Of a DNA stretch of 64,000 nucleotides, positions 61,999 to 64,000 are shown one piece after another. Origin of the DNA: Gari tellinella (taxonomy: Eukaryota > Mollusca > Bivalvia > Cardiida > Psammobiidae); assembly GCA_922989275.2 (NCBI GenBank), contig OV277861.1, forward strand, positions 49,577,623-49,641,622, in the 5' to 3' direction. The notes beneath the pieces were generated by a model that saw only the letters and a list, made by a program, of their open reading frames with translations, was not told the origin of the DNA and searched no databases. Position 1 is the stretch's first letter; each line of letters begins with the position of its first letter. A program made the translations under genes and the position numbers.

Positions 61999-62249
61999 TT
62001 AAGGCATTACCCCATAAATACGCCTTTTTACGACTTTTACTTATTCCTCCACTAAAGGAAATAGTTCCAATTTATACAGTCAGGAATATCTAGCAAAATA
62101 AATATTTACTATATTCTATCAGATGATAGCTTAAAGCAGGCTGAAAGTAAAGTAGAATGCGCCCTAAGGCGCATTCTGCTTTACTTTCAACCTGCTTTAA
62201 GTAGTCACCTGTTTTGAAACTAGAAACCGACTATGGGGTAAAGGGTTAA
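61999..62249. mobile_element. Family A MITE
   Basis: TTAAGGCATTACCCCATAAA to GACTATGGGGTAAAGGGTTAA-type ends. Perfect hairpin around GCGCCCTAAGGCGC. Confidence 0.93.
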
Positions 62250-63179
62250 GGCTGATGTGTTTCTACCATACATGTGATATCTCCCGATATGGTCGGGAGC
62301 TCCCGAAATTAGACCTCTACTCACGATCTCCCGGTCGGGAGACGAAATCTCCCGATATTTCATGAAACCAGGTTCATTTTTTTCAATATGAACTTTTATA
62401 TAATTTACCTCGTTCGCCGACTCTTAAAATCTTAAAATTGGCCTCAGAGTTCTCTGGCTAATCCATACACACACTTATCACCAAACGCTACTGATGCGTG
62501 TAAACACGTTACGCAATCGTCGGTAGTTCCATGACATGTATATGGCAGGCTGCCAAACAATGTTTGACCACACGCGCCTAGTGGGGTTTGACATACATGC
62601 TTTTGATGTATTGTAGATCTAATTGGTTATCAAAAAAAGTGATTGACAGGTTCGCCCCGAATCGGAGACCTAGCAACAACAAATTTTAGAAGCGGTGATG
62701 CGAAGGATAAAGATCTATGTCGCCGATACGGGTCGGATTAAAATCAGATAATTCTCCGTAAGTTCTGGACAAGCACACATTTTATATGAAGCCGATCAGA
62801 ATTTAACATTTATGAATTGATTTCCACCACATAATACTTTGACATATTCACGTAACAGAAAAATACTTCGAAAATTTTACCGTTACAAAATGACGGGGCG
62901 CCTTAATATTTGCTACGGGAATCACGCATATTTTGTTAGTCTAAAAAGTTTTTCCCAGCATCGTTTTCTAACAATCAATTAAAATTAAACATTGGACCTA
63001 AATTCTTCTGTTTGTTACATACGATTTGTGCAAATGTATAATTATCAAGTTAGATTTTACAACCAAATACGCTCGTAAAATTGATTTGCAATCAGTTTTC
63101 GCGGAAGAAAATCTAGACGCGTAATTTCGTTGTTAAAAACCACGCCCACTTTACGGCGCTAGTAAATGTCGTCTGCAGA

Positions 63180-63300
63180 CTTTGTCTGCAACAATTCTCT
63201 GAGTTAATCTTTGTGTATTTTCTTTCAGAAAATGTCAAACTTTTTGTATCTAGACTAGATGATGCGGCGTCTCATCTGGATCCATACTGTCTGCAAACTT
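63180..63300. mobile_element. Family D remnant inside element N
   Basis: TGTCTGCAACAATTCTCTGA..ATGTCAAACTTTTTGTATCT..GCGTCTCATCTGGATCCATA. Left half of the palindrome lost. Confidence 0.65.
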
Positions 63301-63414
63301 TAATTATAATAACAGATTGTTAAGTTGCTAACTCTTTCTAGATCTACTCCATAGATAGAAATCTAGACCATTTGAACAGAGACAGCACTTGGTATACACT
63401 GTCTCTGATTTGAA

Positions 63415-63605
63415 CTACTTCATTCATTCTCTCAAGAAAATAGATATAGTTCCAGTTTATCTTTACTAGTCATGAACAATATAAGAACCATAAGAAATAG
63501 TTCTTATATCCTAGCATATGGTAGATCTAGCTTAAAGCAGGCTTAAGCTTTTACTGAAGCAGAATGCTCCTGAAGAGTATTCTGCTTTACTTTCAGCCTA
63601 GCTGC
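63415..63605. mobile_element. Family A remnant inside element N
   Basis: CATTCATTCTCTCAAGAAAA..TATCCTAGCATATGGTAG..CAGAATGCTCCTGAAGAGTA hairpin; both ends lost. Confidence 0.65.
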
Positions 63606-63895
63606 TAGAATAATAGGCCCATGTCAGTATTAGAAAAACTATATCTCTGGGTCAAAATTGTCTCTGTCTTAGTGGTCTATAGACTTATCTACCCACTGAT
63701 TTAAAAAAAATAATAAGCAATTAGTGATTAACTTATGAAAATAGATAAATGTGTTGGATTTTCATCGCCTGCGTCTAGTTTTGTCGCGAAAAAAGTGTCG
63801 CGAAAAAAGCTCCCTATTTGGAACCCCAATCTCCCTATTAAAATTTCCAGATCTCCCTATTTGGGTCCAAGAAAATATCACATGTATGGTTTCTA

Positions 63896-64000
63896 CAGTG
63901 CTCCCTCCCTCTGAACAAAGATACCCTCCTTACAACAATGCTTGTTGCTATTCTCCAAACATGACAATTATGTTTAATGCTTTCACTGCTGCAATATCGT
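63896..64000. mobile_element. Family J MITE, cut by the window end
   Basis: TA CAGTGCTCCCTCCCTCTGAA then TACCCTCCTTACAACAATGC..TTTCACTGCTGCAATATCGT, aligned with the left arm of the J copy at 39556. Confidence 0.8.

Larger units (their letters stand above)
62267..63888. mobile_element. Element N, 1.6 kb with 8-bp duplication
   Basis: 14-bp perfect inverted ends CATACATGTGATAT, flanked by the perfect 8-bp duplication GTTTCTAC. ATCTCCCGA/GGGAGATC-type motifs are iterated just inside both ends. The interior to ~63160 is CpG-rich and unlike the rest of the window; decayed D (about 63180-63300) and A (about 63415-63605) copies follow. No ORF over 60 codons. An 8-bp duplication fits hAT, P or Merlin; I cannot decide. 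Confidence 0.85.

Noticed and set aside
1..64000. tRNA, rRNA or autonomous transposase/reverse transcriptase genes
   Set aside because: I looked for cloverleaf, conserved rRNA and long catalytic ORFs on both strands and saw none.

Overview
This is eukaryotic, AT-rich, almost entirely repeat-derived DNA. There are no operons, Shine-Dalgarno sites or long ORFs. The longest ORF is 137 codons, inside a transposon relic. Repeat types and short intron-bounded exons suggest a bivalve mollusc; a dreissenid (zebra/quagga mussel) is plausible but this comes from recognising repeat types, not from a database search. Family letters below are my own labels.

The window is a dense mosaic of short non-autonomous DNA transposons (MITEs), most of about 180-255 bp with a 64-71 bp near-perfect palindrome at the centre. 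They fall into three end classes. TTAA-flanked (piggyBac-like or Kolobok-like): A, A2, D, E, F, G, P. TA-flanked with CAGT...ACTG ends (pogo/Tc1-like): C, I, J and the longer K. CAGGG...CCCTG ends with 6-bp target duplications (hAT-like): B, H, S, with L probably related. R and N have about 8-bp duplications. Longer elements include three Helentron/HINE-like families with tandem-repeat bodies and a hairpin at the 3' end, an internally deleted hAT-like element (L), a 1.2 kb pogo-like element (K) and a 1.6 kb element (N).

Layout: 1-735 is the end of a ~180-bp satellite plus a pyrimidine microsatellite. 0.7-6.6 kb has sparse MITEs and a CpG-rich unique stretch. 6.7-7.4 kb is a 35-bp minisatellite. 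7.8-24.4 kb is packed, nested MITEs. 24.4-28 kb has one gene start and more MITEs. 28.0-29.6 kb is a 38-bp minisatellite. 30-55 kb is nested MITEs with composites at 32.7-35.3 and 36.2-38.7 kb. 55.9-58.6 kb is a C MITE split by two nested HINE-like elements. 58.7-64 kb has more MITEs and element N.

Only two segments look like host coding sequence, both minus-strand first coding exons with a good Kozak ATG and a 5' splice site: 24566-24750 and 14212-14282. I cannot name either gene. The rest of the window is then intron or intergenic. The most notable pattern is that two palindrome modules recur inside elements whose ends belong to different transposon classes. One module is shared by A (TTAA), C (TA) and H (6-bp); the other by D/E/F/G/P (TTAA) and J (TA). 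So cores seem to be exchanged or captured between unrelated MITEs.
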